This document shows, piece after piece, positions 6,991 to 14,879 of a stretch of DNA of 32,600 nucleotides. A program made the translations under genes and the position numbers. The DNA comes from Hungatella sp. UBA4396 (GTDB lineage Bacteria > Bacillota > Clostridia > Lachnospirales > Lachnospiraceae): contig DGRE01000037.1 of NCBI GenBank assembly GCA_002389905.1, forward strand, positions 1 to 32,600, read 5' to 3'. Below the pieces are notes generated by a model, which saw nothing but the letters and a program-made list of their open reading frames with translations, was not told the DNA's origin and did no database searches. Within the stretch, counting starts at the first letter, position 1, and each line of letters begins with the position of its first letter.

Positions 6991-8847
6991 TTACACATGA
7001 AATCTACGCTTTAACTCCGTCTTTACACTCCGGTCACCCAGCACAATGGTAACTGCCAGAATTGCTACCGTCACCACCATGGTAACAACAGCCAAAAGCG
7101 GCCTGGTAAGTAAGCCTGTAGCCCAGAGAACCAGAGGAATAAAGCTGAACACAGTAATGGAGATCTGATACATAAAGTAGCTCTGCCAGTTCATCCGGTT
7201 CACAAGAATTAAAAACACCACCGCCAGGTCTGCAAAGAGAATGGTTCCGGGAATTCCGTAATTCACCGACCAGCCGCTGTAACCCATGGAATAATCAATC
7301 ATCACCCAAAGTACTCCCGCTGCCATTGTCTGAACCAGAATCTTACCCGCCAAATTGGAATGGCGCAGTATGGAATACCGGATGGTAAGAACCGCATAAG
7401 CCACAAGATCAATGGCAATGACAGACCACAAGGACCCGGGATAAACCAGGTAATTGACCAGGCCCAGAACCGCGGCCACCAGAAACATCAGGCCATAGAA
7501 AATATTAGCCAGTTTTTTGAACTTCTCCCTGTCATAGCGGATTTGGGGATACATACCATTGTCATCCCGCTTATCCGGAACTCCGTTGCTCTCCAGCTCA
7601 GCCGGAATTCCATTTTCTTTTAAGAAACCGAAGAAACGGTCCTGAAGCCTGGTATCCTGAAACACAGAGGAAAAGGTAATTACCACCTCATCCTTGCAGG
7701 CGCAGACTCCGCATTTCATGGGCTGTCTGCCGGAAACGCCAATCATCATGTGAAACCGTTCTATTTCCTCCCGGTACTCCTCATCAATCTCAATGGGGCC
7801 GATGTTTGACAAGGTCATGGTATAGGACTTATCATTTCTTAAAAAAACAAGGTTCAAGACACACCATTTTATAAAGAGAGGAGTAATCCTTAAATACCAC
7901 TTTTTTTCATTGGAAACATTATAAGAAATAGTCTCCTCCATCTTTTCCCTGGTGATTTTTAAATCCATCTGGCTGCTTACGGCGTTCACTATTTCTTCAA
8001 AGGTATGCTCTTCCCCGGTGGATAAGAATTCCACCAAAGTCACGGCAAAAAAGTTAGCCATGGTTTCTGAACCGAAAAATGACCTTAAATTAATAGGGAT
8101 GCTGATTCCGATAGCCTTGTCACTGGCCTTTCCTTCCAGATATTCCTGATAGATGGCCCAGATTAAGGAAGCCGTCAAAAACTTGGTGATGCTGACCCCG
8201 TAAGCCCTGCTGGCTGCCTTTAATTCCTTTAATGGAATATAGCCGTGAAGGATGTTTTCCTCATCAAGAGGAAGGCGCTCTCCAGTCAGGTTATAAGCCA
8301 TCCGGGAACTGTATTTGCGCTTTACCGTCTTTTTATAATGACGGACATAGCTGTCCTCCACATTCATGGAAATATCCGAGGATATTTTCTGGGAGGGCTT
8401 GCGGCCGGTTCCTGAATTCCGTTTTAAATCCAGATACCGATAGACCAGGGCCTTCAAAAAATTCACTGCGCCAAGGCCGTCGGTCACCGCATGAAATACC
8501 TCTAAATTAATCCGTCTGCCAAAATAACTGACCCGGAATAAAAAAAGCTGGTTGCTGCGGGGATCGATGTATTTGCATGGATAAGTAGTCTCTCTCTCGA
8601 TCACGGGCATCCGCTTGTTGTTTTCAAAGTAATACCAGAAAAATCCTCTCCTCAGTCTCACCAAAAAGCTTTCGAACTGAGGGAGGATCTCCTCCAGGGC
8701 CTGCTGCAAGGTTCCCGGATCTACTTCCTCTGTTAATGATGCGGAAATCCGGAACACATTGCTTAAATTCTCATTGGCTATGACCGGAAAAAGTTTTGCC
8801 GTATTGTCAAGTTTTCTCCATCTCTCTCCCTGAGGGCTTCGTTTCAT
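6991..8847 (-). CDS. Condensation-type acyltransferase fused to six membrane segments
   Basis: The N-terminal ~420 residues resemble the alcohol acetyltransferase/condensation-domain superfamily (chloramphenicol-acetyltransferase-like fold). The catalytic HAVTDG (HxxxDG form) is at about 119-124, and the second half carries SIPINLRSFF and SNIGPI stretches typical of the fold. A linker with MYPQIRYDREKF leads into about six hydrophobic segments (about 448-603). I recall this C-terminal region as DUF6320-like. It probably transfers an acyl group at the inner membrane face; donor and acceptor are unknown. The ATG at 8847 was chosen because it lies just after the regulator gene's stop, with a weak GAGG upstream; an ATG at 8904 inside that gene has no binding site. 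It has 618 residues. The downstream esterase gene suggests paired esterification and hydrolysis. Confidence 0.75.
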   Translation of the reverse strand: MKRSPQGERWRKLDNTAKLFPVIANENLSNVFRISASLTEEVDPGTLQQALEEILPQFESFLVRLRRGFFWYYFENNKRMPVIERETTYPCKYIDPRSNQLFLFRVSYFGRRINLEVFHAVTDGLGAVNFLKALVYRYLDLKRNSGTGRKPSQKISSDISMNVEDSYVRHYKKTVKRKYSSRMAYNLTGERLPLDEENILHGYIPLKELKAASRAYGVSITKFLTASLIWAIYQEYLEGKASDKAIGISIPINLRSFFGSETMANFFAVTLVEFLSTGEEHTFEEIVNAVSSQMDLKITREKMEETISYNVSNEKKWYLRITPLFIKWCVLNLVFLRNDKSYTMTLSNIGPIEIDEEYREEIERFHMMIGVSGRQPMKCGVCACKDEVVITFSSVFQDTRLQDRFFGFLKENGIPAELESNGVPDKRDDNGMYPQIRYDREKFKKLANIFYGLMFLVAAVLGLVNYLVYPGSLWSVIAIDLVAYAVLTIRYSILRHSNLAGKILVQTMAAGVLWVMIDYSMGYSGWSVNYGIPGTILFADLAVVFLILVNRMNWQSYFMYQISITVFSFIPLVLWATGLLTRPLLAVVTMVVTVAILAVTIVLGDRSVKTELKRRFHV

Positions 8848-8873
8848 CCTGACAGTGCCTCTTTTCCCCGTTT

Positions 8874-9572
8874 TTATACACGGAAATAATATCCCACGCC
8901 CCATTTGGTGTGTACATACTTGGGATCACTGGGACTTGGTTCGATTTTTTCCCGCAGACGCCTTACATGAACGTCAACGGTGCGGACATCTCCGGACTCC
9001 ATGACCTTGTTGCCCCATACATAGGTAAGAAGCTGTTCCCTGCTGTAAACCTTGCCCGGATTACAGGTGAGAAGTTCTAAAAGATCAAATTCCTTTGCCG
9101 TTAAATTGATTTCTTTTTCACCGATAAACACCCGCCTGCTGTCCCGGTCAAGCTTTAAATCTCCTGCAGTCACCACACGGTTTTCCTCATTGCGGCCTCC
9201 CCGGTTCTTCTTGGCATTGCGGCGCATAATGGCCTTGATCCTGGCCTTTACCTCCAAAATGTTAAAGGGCTTTGTAATATAGTCGTCTGCTCCGTATTCC
9301 AGCCCCAGAATTTTATCCATGTCATTTCCCTTGGCTGTCACCATAATAATCGGCATCTCGGAAAACTCCCGGATAGCCTGGCAGACCTCATAGCCGTCAT
9401 ACTTGGGAAGCATCACATCGAGAAGCACCACATCGTATTCCTTCTGCTTTGCCAGATTAATAGCTTCCTCTCCATCGTAGGCGCAATCCACTTCCATTCC
9501 GTCCTGCTCTAAGCTGAACCTCATTCCTTTTACAATTAATTTCTCATCATCCACTACTAAAACACTCGCCAT
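8874..9572 (-). CDS. OmpR/PhoB-type response regulator (orphan)
   Basis: This is a two-component transcription factor of 232 residues. The receiver domain (1-120) has acidic residues D8/D9, phospho-acceptor D52 in LLDVMLP, T79 and K101 in ITKPF. The winged-helix DNA-binding domain (about 130-232) has LTAKEFDLLELL, RTVDVHVRRLREKIE and a C-terminal WGVGYYFRV. AGAGGTG lies upstream of the ATG. No histidine kinase gene is adjacent: the gene before it is comEA-like and the gene after it is the membrane acyltransferase. It may regulate its own run of genes, or be phosphorylated by a kinase elsewhere in the genome. Confidence 0.93.
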   Translation of the reverse strand: MASVLVVDDEKLIVKGMRFSLEQDGMEVDCAYDGEEAINLAKQKEYDVVLLDVMLPKYDGYEVCQAIREFSEMPIIMVTAKGNDMDKILGLEYGADDYITKPFNILEVKARIKAIMRRNAKKNRGGRNEENRVVTAGDLKLDRDSRRVFIGEKEINLTAKEFDLLELLTCNPGKVYSREQLLTYVWGNKVMESGDVRTVDVHVRRLREKIEPSPSDPKYVHTKWGVGYYFRV

Positions 9573-9593
9573 TTTACACCTCTGCCTTTTATG

Positions 9594-10208
9594 TCAAACC
9601 GTTATATCGTCCTTTATTTTTTGAAATGCTGCCTCTTTGATGCCGGATATCTTCATAATATCCTCAATTTTCTGAAATCCTCCGTGGCTCTCCCGGTATC
9701 CTATGATATCAGCGGCCTTAGCCTCTCCCACACCCCGCAGGGTCATCAGTTCTTCTTTTGTTGCTGTATTTAAGTTTATCTTTGATTTCTGCTGGGAAGC
9801 TGCGCCGGGAACTGCAGAAAGCGTACCTCCTGCCCTGGCTTCTTCCTGGCTTAAAACTGTGATTTTCATGCCGTCATGGATCTTTTCCGCCATGTTTAAG
9901 TATTCCGGGGCGGCTTTTTCTGTAAAGCCTCCGGCCATCTCCACAGCCTGAAAAACCCGGTTTCCCTCTTCCAGTTCGTAGACACCAGGAGCAGCCACTT
10001 CACCGCAAATATGTACATAGCAGGCAGGAAGAGTCTCTTCCTCTGACTGGCCGGAAAAGGAATTTTCTTCTGACTCAGGAAAAGAGGCGGCCTCCGTTAA
10101 AAGAAGCCCCTTTTCCCTGTTTCCGTAATTGCTCTTCAGACCATAACACAAGCCTGCAATCACAACCAGGAAAACAATGACAGCAATTTTTATTTTTTGG
10201 TATTTCAT
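9594..10208 (-). CDS. ComEA-like helix-hairpin-helix DNA-binding protein
   Basis: This is a membrane-anchored DNA receptor-like protein of 204 residues. One N-terminal membrane segment (about 6-23) is followed by an acidic linker, an SLBB domain (about 64-118, starting VHICGEVAAPGVYEL) and a C-terminal helix-hairpin-helix pair (about 143-204, with INLNTATKEELMTLRGVG). This is the standard ComEA layout for binding incoming double-stranded DNA in transformation. The ATG at 10208 was chosen because AAGGAGGG lies seven bases upstream and it opens into the membrane segment. No comEB or comEC gene is adjacent. Many non-competent Firmicutes keep such genes, so competence cannot be inferred. Confidence 0.9.
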   Translation of the reverse strand: MKYQKIKIAVIVFLVVIAGLCYGLKSNYGNREKGLLLTEAASFPESEENSFSGQSEEETLPACYVHICGEVAAPGVYELEEGNRVFQAVEMAGGFTEKAAPEYLNMAEKIHDGMKITVLSQEEARAGGTLSAVPGAASQQKSKINLNTATKEELMTLRGVGEAKAADIIGYRESHGGFQKIEDIMKISGIKEAAFQKIKDDITV

Positions 10209-10267
10209 GATATCCCTCCTTTTACAAAAAATGACAAAAAAGGATACCATCTTCAGCCTATGTTACT

Positions 10268-10296
10268 ATTCTACCTAAAGAAATAGTGAAACACAA
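10268..10296 (-). promoter_or_regulatory. Probable promoter of the comEA-like/regulator run
   Basis: On the minus strand TTGTGT (10291-10296) and TAGAAT (10268-10273) are separated by 17 bases and lie about 60 bases upstream of the comEA-like start. Each box matches the sigma-A consensus at four or five of six positions. The gene upstream is in the same direction and ends at 10311. Confidence 0.5.
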
Positions 10297-10310
10297 GCAC
10301 ATTTTCCAAA

Positions 10311-10736
10311 TTAATTAAATATAATGATGCCGATGACAGCCACCACTGCGCCGATCAGCTTTTTCCATTCAAATCCTACTTTTTCAACGCCGAATAATCC
10401 GAATACTTCCACGGAATAGGCTACAATAATTTGGGAAACTACTATAATTAAAGCTGCCTTGGCAGGTCCCAAGGTTCCCATACTTTTTACTACTGTATAG
10501 GTGATGAAGGCACCGATGATACCTCCCAGAAGCATGTATTTGGGCTGCACTTCAAAAAGGGCAGAAACGTTTTCTCTTCCTGAAAAATACCACAGAACCA
10601 GGCAGGTCAAAAATGCCGTAAACTGAACCCAGCCGGTGGATACCCATATGCTGGTTTGCTTTGTCACACCTGTATTTAAAACGCCCTGGATACTCATAAG
10701 CGCTCCCGATATGAGAGCTATAATAAAACCTGTCAT
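10311..10736 (-). CDS. DMT-type transporter of the YdcZ (DUF606) family
   Basis: This is a 141-residue integral membrane protein with about five hydrophobic segments, starting MTGFIIALISGALMSIQGVLNTGV, the characteristic opening of the YdcZ/DUF606 half-size drug/metabolite transporters. Its substrate is unknown. Two such half-size proteins often pair, but here there is one. The ATG at 10736 was chosen because GGGAGG is nine bases upstream; a TTG three codons earlier lies immediately against that site and could not use it. It follows the aminomutase gene in the same direction with an 87-base gap. Confidence 0.87.
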   Translation of the reverse strand: MTGFIIALISGALMSIQGVLNTGVTKQTSIWVSTGWVQFTAFLTCLVLWYFSGRENVSALFEVQPKYMLLGGIIGAFITYTVVKSMGTLGPAKAALIIVVSQIIVAYSVEVFGLFGVEKVGFEWKKLIGAVVAVIGIIIFN

Positions 10737-10832
10737 AAAAAACAACCTCCCGATTCCGATTTTTATTTAGGTTGTGCTTTATTCGCTTTTTTATACTTAT
10801 GAACTTCCAGCGGAGTATTTTTCTGCAAAATA

Positions 10833-12095
10833 TCAGGAATCCAGAATTTCCCGGATATCCTTTGTCTGATGATCTTCATACCGGACGATTTTACCCTCCC
10901 AGGTTCTCAGCTTCACGTAACCCGGTCCTCTGGAAACAATGTAGTTAGGGAATATAGGAGTTTTTCCCTGGCCTTTGGGGGCATTTACAATAAATGTGGG
11001 GATAGCCATGCCGGAAGTATAACCCCGCAGATATTCCATAATTTCAATTCCATCCTCAATAGAGGTATTGAAATGGCTGGTTCCCTGGACGTGTTTCGCG
11101 TGAAATATGTAATACGGCCTTACTCTGCATTTTAACAATTCATGGTTTAAGACCCGCATCACAAATTTATCGTTGTTGATTCCATTTAGCAGCACTGCCT
11201 GATTGCCCAAAACAATGCCTGAATCGGCCAGTTTATCACAGGCTGCCTTTGAGGCCGGGGTTATTTCCATGGGATGGTTAAAATGGGTGTTGATATAAAT
11301 AGGATGGTATTTTTTAAGCATGGAACACAGGCTGTCGGTGATGCGCTGAGGCATGGTCACCAGGGTTCTGGTCCCAAGGCGGATATAGTCCACGTGGGGG
11401 ATTTCTTTTAGCCGCTTAATGATCCATTCCAGGTCCTCGTCGGAAAGGCATAAGGCGTCTCCTCCTGTGATCAGGACATCCCTTATTTCTTCATTTTCCC
11501 TGACGTAGTCAATGGATTCCTGAAGCAGGTCCTGTGACCGGTGAACATCCTGTTCCCCGATATTTCTCCTTCTTTGACAATGCCTGCAGTACATGGCGCA
11601 CTCATTGGTCACATTGATGATCAAACGGTCCGGATACCGTCTTGTGATACAGCCTGCCGGATTGGTGAACTCCTCTCCCATGGGGTCTAAATCCCTGCAG
11701 ATATCCTCCAATTCCTGATAGCTGGGAATGGACAGCAGACGGATGGGATCATACTTATCCTCAGGATCAGCCAGGCTTAAATAGTATGGAGAAATGGCCC
11801 AGCGGAATTTCTTCTCAACACGTTCTATCTGCGTTTTTTCTTTCTCACTTAAATTGATGATTCTGCTTAAGGTTTCCGCATCTGTAATGCGGTGATCCAA
11901 CTGCCACTGGTAATCCTGCCAGTCCTCTTCGGTACCATTCAGCACCTCTAAGATTCTGCTTTTTCTTTTTAATATTTCCTCTTCCCGGTCCATCCCCCTG
12001 GGAATTTCCTTTTTTGCCTCCAGAAAGTCCTCAATCCGGCCCTTTAACTCCTTTGCCCTTTCTATTGATATCTGTCTTTTTGTGTGTTTCTCCAT
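10833..12095 (-). CDS. eam: Glutamate 2,3-aminomutase (radical SAM, PLP)
   Basis: This enzyme of the KamA family moves the amino group of L-glutamate from C2 to C3, giving beta-glutamate, using a [4Fe-4S] cluster, SAM and PLP. The cluster motif CxxxCxxC is C166, C170, C173 in CAMYCRHCQRRRNIGE, and the PLP lysine is K378 in GQGKTP. The two positions that are Asp in lysine 2,3-aminomutase (D293 and D330 of the Clostridium subterminale enzyme) are K334 (FHAKHV) and N371 (FIVNAP) here, the pair described for the glutamate enzyme. The length of 420 residues and the extended N-terminus also fit. AAAGGAG precedes the ATG. Beta-glutamate is a known compatible solute, so osmoprotection is a reasonable but unproven role. 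It appears to have its own promoter. Confidence 0.9.
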   Translation of the reverse strand: MEKHTKRQISIERAKELKGRIEDFLEAKKEIPRGMDREEEILKRKSRILEVLNGTEEDWQDYQWQLDHRITDAETLSRIINLSEKEKTQIERVEKKFRWAISPYYLSLADPEDKYDPIRLLSIPSYQELEDICRDLDPMGEEFTNPAGCITRRYPDRLIINVTNECAMYCRHCQRRRNIGEQDVHRSQDLLQESIDYVRENEEIRDVLITGGDALCLSDEDLEWIIKRLKEIPHVDYIRLGTRTLVTMPQRITDSLCSMLKKYHPIYINTHFNHPMEITPASKAACDKLADSGIVLGNQAVLLNGINNDKFVMRVLNHELLKCRVRPYYIFHAKHVQGTSHFNTSIEDGIEIMEYLRGYTSGMAIPTFIVNAPKGQGKTPIFPNYIVSRGPGYVKLRTWEGKIVRYEDHQTKDIREILDS

Positions 12096-12140
12096 GTACC
12101 TTCTCCTTTCGATATTTCCCCATATTTTTGAATAAAAAAA

Positions 12141-12173
12141 GAAACAACTTTATTGTACCAGACAAGTTGTTTC
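12141..12173. repeat. Inverted repeat spanning the eam promoter -10 region
   Basis: A perfect 10-bp inverted repeat (12141-12150 with 12164-12173, 13-base spacer) flanks the probable -10 box of the aminomutase promoter. On the minus strand it is followed by seven T residues (12134-12140), so it can also serve as a terminator of read-through transcription. RNA started at this promoter would contain only its second arm. It may therefore be an operator, a terminator, or both. Confidence 0.6.
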
Positions 12174-12181
12174 TCAGTCAA
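12152..12181 (-). promoter_or_regulatory. Probable eam promoter
   Basis: On the minus strand TTGACT (12176-12181), an 18-base spacer and TACAAT (12152-12157) form a near-consensus sigma-A promoter about 57 bases upstream of the aminomutase start. The -10 box lies between the arms of the inverted repeat at 12141-12173. Confidence 0.65.
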
Positions 12182-12230
12182 CCTTTCAGATTGGAATACT
12201 GTATTTCCCGGAAAAGGTTTATCTGAGCAC

Positions 12231-12267
12231 AAAAAAACAAGCGCATTCAACGTGTGAACCGCTTGTT
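12231..12267 (-). terminator. Rho-independent terminator after flotillin gene
   Basis: On the minus strand 12255-12267 pairs with 12236-12249 (about 12 bp with a small internal mismatch) and is followed by a run of T residues (12231-12237). It starts eight bases after the flotillin stop codon. Confidence 0.88.
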
Positions 12268-12274
12268 TTTTCTT

Positions 12275-13795
12275 CTATATAACTGGGCCTTCCTGGCTGG
12301 GGCCTGGTTTTTCTTCCGGCTTAATAGTGATTTCCGGTACTCCGGTGATGTTGATATTCCGGTTGACCTTGGCATCATAGGTGCCTGCTTTTACAATTTC
12401 GCCTAAGTCAATGCCTGTGGTTTCTTTCATGGACTCAAAGAGCTTTGCCATGACAGAAGGCACATTTCCCGATACCGCATCCAGGCTTCCGCCCTGATCT
12501 CCTCCTCCGATGATGGTGATTTTATCGATCTGGGATAATGGCTCTGCGATCTTTCCTGCCACCTCGGGAAGAACTTTAATGATCATCTCGGCAACTGCCG
12601 CATTGTTATACTTCTGGTAGGCCTCAGCCTTCTTTTCCATGGCCTCTGCTTCCGCCAGACCCTTGGCCTTGATGGCTTCGGCCTCTGCCTCTCCCACCAT
12701 ACGGATTCCCTGGGCTTCCTGTTCCCTGGTAAACCGTTCTGCTTCTGCCCTGGCTTTCTGGGATTCGGCTTCCTGGGTCATCTCAAAACGTTTGGCTTCT
12801 GCATTTTTCTGGCGTTCATAAAGCTCGGCTTCTGCCTTCTGCTGTCTGGCAAACTTTTCCGCTTCCGCCTTTTTTCTGATTTCCGCATCAAGGGACTTTT
12901 CCATAACCTCTGCCTCTTTCTGCTTGATCAGAACTTCTTTTTCCTGCTTTGCAATATCAGCATCTGCCGATGTGACTTCAATGGTTCTTCGCTGTTCTTC
13001 CTGCTGGATCTGGTAGGCTGCATCTGCTTCCGCTTTCTTTACATCAGCCTGCCTCTTTAAATCTGATTTCTGAATATCCAGCTCGTTATTCTTAATGGCG
13101 ATTTCCCGCTCTGAATTAATTCTGGCATCGTTGGCCTGCTTATCGGCAGACGCCTTTGCAATGGCGATTTCCTTATCCGCCTCTGCTTTCGCAATGGCCG
13201 CCTTTTTCTTGATCTGGGAAATGTTGTCAATACCCAGGTCATCGATGACTCCGTTGGCATCGGAAAAATTCTGTACATTAAAGCTTACAATATCCAGTCC
13301 CATGGCTGCCAGATCAGGCATGGCGTTTTCCTTTACCAAGTCGGCAAATTTCTGACGGTCACTGACCATCTCCTCCAGCCTCATGCGCCCTACGATTTCA
13401 CGCATGTTTCCTTCCAGAACTTCTCTTGCCACTCTTCCTATGTATTCTGTATTCTGGTTCAAAAAGTTCTGGGCCGCCAGGTCCAGACGTTTGGGATCGC
13501 TGCTGATCTTCACATTGACAGCCGCATCCACCTGAATGTTGATGTAATCGGCGGTGGGAACCGCATTGGAGGTTCTGACTTCAATAGGAATCAGCTTTAA
13601 GCTCAATTTATCAATTCTCTCTAAAAAAGGTATCTTAATGCTGGCCCTTCCGATCACGGTCTTTCTGCGAAGACCGGAAATAATAAATGCCATGTCTGGC
13701 GGAGCCTTTATGTATCCTGTTATAAAAATCAGAATAACAAGGGCGGCCAGAGCGATCACCAGAATGATGGTGAACAATTCTGTACCAAAACTCAT
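12275..13795 (-). CDS. Flotillin-like SPFH membrane protein
   Basis: This is a scaffold protein of functional membrane microdomains, related to Bacillus FloT/YuaG. It has 506 residues: one N-terminal membrane segment (about 6-28), an SPFH/prohibitin-type domain (about 30-200), and a long Ala/Glu/Lys-rich coiled coil with many repeated AEAE segments (about 195-400). A globular C-terminus has IIGGGDQGGSLDAVSG (about 433-448). AAAGGAG precedes the ATG. FloT is often encoded beside an NfeD-type partner; none is present here, and the gene has its own promoter and terminator, so it is monocistronic. Assignment to the flotillin family is firm; the client proteins are unknown. Confidence 0.92.
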   Translation of the reverse strand: MSFGTELFTIILVIALAALVILIFITGYIKAPPDMAFIISGLRRKTVIGRASIKIPFLERIDKLSLKLIPIEVRTSNAVPTADYINIQVDAAVNVKISSDPKRLDLAAQNFLNQNTEYIGRVAREVLEGNMREIVGRMRLEEMVSDRQKFADLVKENAMPDLAAMGLDIVSFNVQNFSDANGVIDDLGIDNISQIKKKAAIAKAEADKEIAIAKASADKQANDARINSEREIAIKNNELDIQKSDLKRQADVKKAEADAAYQIQQEEQRRTIEVTSADADIAKQEKEVLIKQKEAEVMEKSLDAEIRKKAEAEKFARQQKAEAELYERQKNAEAKRFEMTQEAESQKARAEAERFTREQEAQGIRMVGEAEAEAIKAKGLAEAEAMEKKAEAYQKYNNAAVAEMIIKVLPEVAGKIAEPLSQIDKITIIGGGDQGGSLDAVSGNVPSVMAKLFESMKETTGIDLGEIVKAGTYDAKVNRNINITGVPEITIKPEEKPGPSQEGPVI

Positions 13796-13859
13796 CCTGC
13801 ATACTCCTTTCTGTCCTTCAAAATCCTATTCTTTTTATCAGTAAAATATAACTGGTTTT

Positions 13860-13888
13860 ATTATAACAAAAAAAGGTATCATTTTCAA
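13860..13888 (-). promoter_or_regulatory. Flotillin gene promoter
   Basis: On the minus strand TTGAAA (13883-13888), a 17-base spacer and TATAAT (13860-13865) lie about 65 bases upstream of the flotillin start. The spacer contains a seven-T run. Confidence 0.72.
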
Positions 13889-13955
13889 TTCAGCAAAACT
13901 TACGGTTTCCTTAAAGAATTGTCTGAATATTTTAAATAATACCTTTTTGTATTGA

Positions 13956-14795
13956 TTACTGCCTGGCCAATGATGCCTTCACCAGATGTCTGGCCAAAAC
14001 TGCGGTAGTCACTGCGCCCACGCCTCCCGGAACAGGAGTTGCCATGGAGGCTGTTCCTTCCAGGGATTCAAAGTCTACATCACCGCACAGCTTTCCGTCT
14101 TCGTCCACATTAATTCCCACATCAATCACCACCGCACCGTCTCCCACATAAGAAGCGTCAATCATCTTTGCACGTCCGGCGGCTGCAACCAGGATTTCTG
14201 CATGTTTGCAGGTTTCCTTTAAATTCTCTGTCCGGGTATGGCAGATGGTGACGGTTGCATGTTCCTTTAACATCAGCATGGACAAAGGACGTCCCACTAC
14301 CATGCTTCTGCCCACAACAGCCACCCGCTTTCCTGACAGGGCAATATCATTGGCCTTTAAGACCTCAATGACAGCCTCTGCAGTACAGGGGGCAAAGCCA
14401 GTGTCATCCCCTGCAAATACCTTTGCAATGTTTTCAGGAGATATACCGTCTAAATCCTTGCCCGGACCAATCATATGCTCGATATCCTTTTCATTGATCT
14501 GCTTTGGCAGGGGACGCAGCAGGAGGATGCCGTCAATATCTTTATTTAAATTGATTGCTTCAAATTCTTTTTTAAACGCTTCGTCGGTGATATCCTCCGG
14601 AAAGGCGAAGCTTTCGGCCTGAAGCCCAAAGCTTTCCATCTTTTTTAAGGCTCCCCGCTCGTAAGATAAATCATCGGGGCGCTCTCCCACTCTCACAATG
14701 GCAAGCTTTGGTATCCTGCCATGGAGTCCGGTTAAAAGTCCTTCTACTTCTTCTTTGATCTTTGCAGACACTGCCGCACCTTTTAATGCTATCAC
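13956..14795 (-). CDS. folD: Methylene-THF dehydrogenase FolD, cyclohydrolase residues altered
   Basis: FolD normally oxidises 5,10-methylene-THF and hydrolyses methenyl-THF to 10-formyl-THF. The family pattern is clear: KDLDGISPEN (113-122), a Rossmann region with VVGRSMVVGRP (about 160-170) and the C-terminal TPVPGGVGAVTTAVL. In the usual YxxxK motif Tyr is kept (Y45) but the cyclohydrolase lysine is Ala (A49, SYERGALKK), and the Gln of VQLPLP is Leu (L93, LLRPLP). This predicts a dehydrogenase with little or no cyclohydrolase activity. The GTG at 14795 was chosen because AAAGGAG lies 11 bases upstream and it gives 279 residues; an ATG at 14849 (297 residues) has no visible site. It follows fchA directly, which could supply the missing step. 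Confidence 0.88.
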   Translation of the reverse strand: MIALKGAAVSAKIKEEVEGLLTGLHGRIPKLAIVRVGERPDDLSYERGALKKMESFGLQAESFAFPEDITDEAFKKEFEAINLNKDIDGILLLRPLPKQINEKDIEHMIGPGKDLDGISPENIAKVFAGDDTGFAPCTAEAVIEVLKANDIALSGKRVAVVGRSMVVGRPLSMLMLKEHATVTICHTRTENLKETCKHAEILVAAAGRAKMIDASYVGDGAVVIDVGINVDEDGKLCGDVDFESLEGTASMATPVPGGVGAVTTAVLARHLVKASLARQ

Positions 14796-14879
14796 GATTG
14801 CTCTGTCTCCTTTTCCCTTGTTCTTTATTCCCGTAAGCAACGAAGCCATGCACAGAAATGCAGGCGTTCCCGCATTTGG

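Noticed and set aside
10833..12095. Lysine 2,3-aminomutase (KamA) as the name of the radical SAM gene
   Set aside because: The two residues that bind the side-chain amine of lysine are Asp in that enzyme; here they are Lys and Asn, as in the glutamate enzyme.
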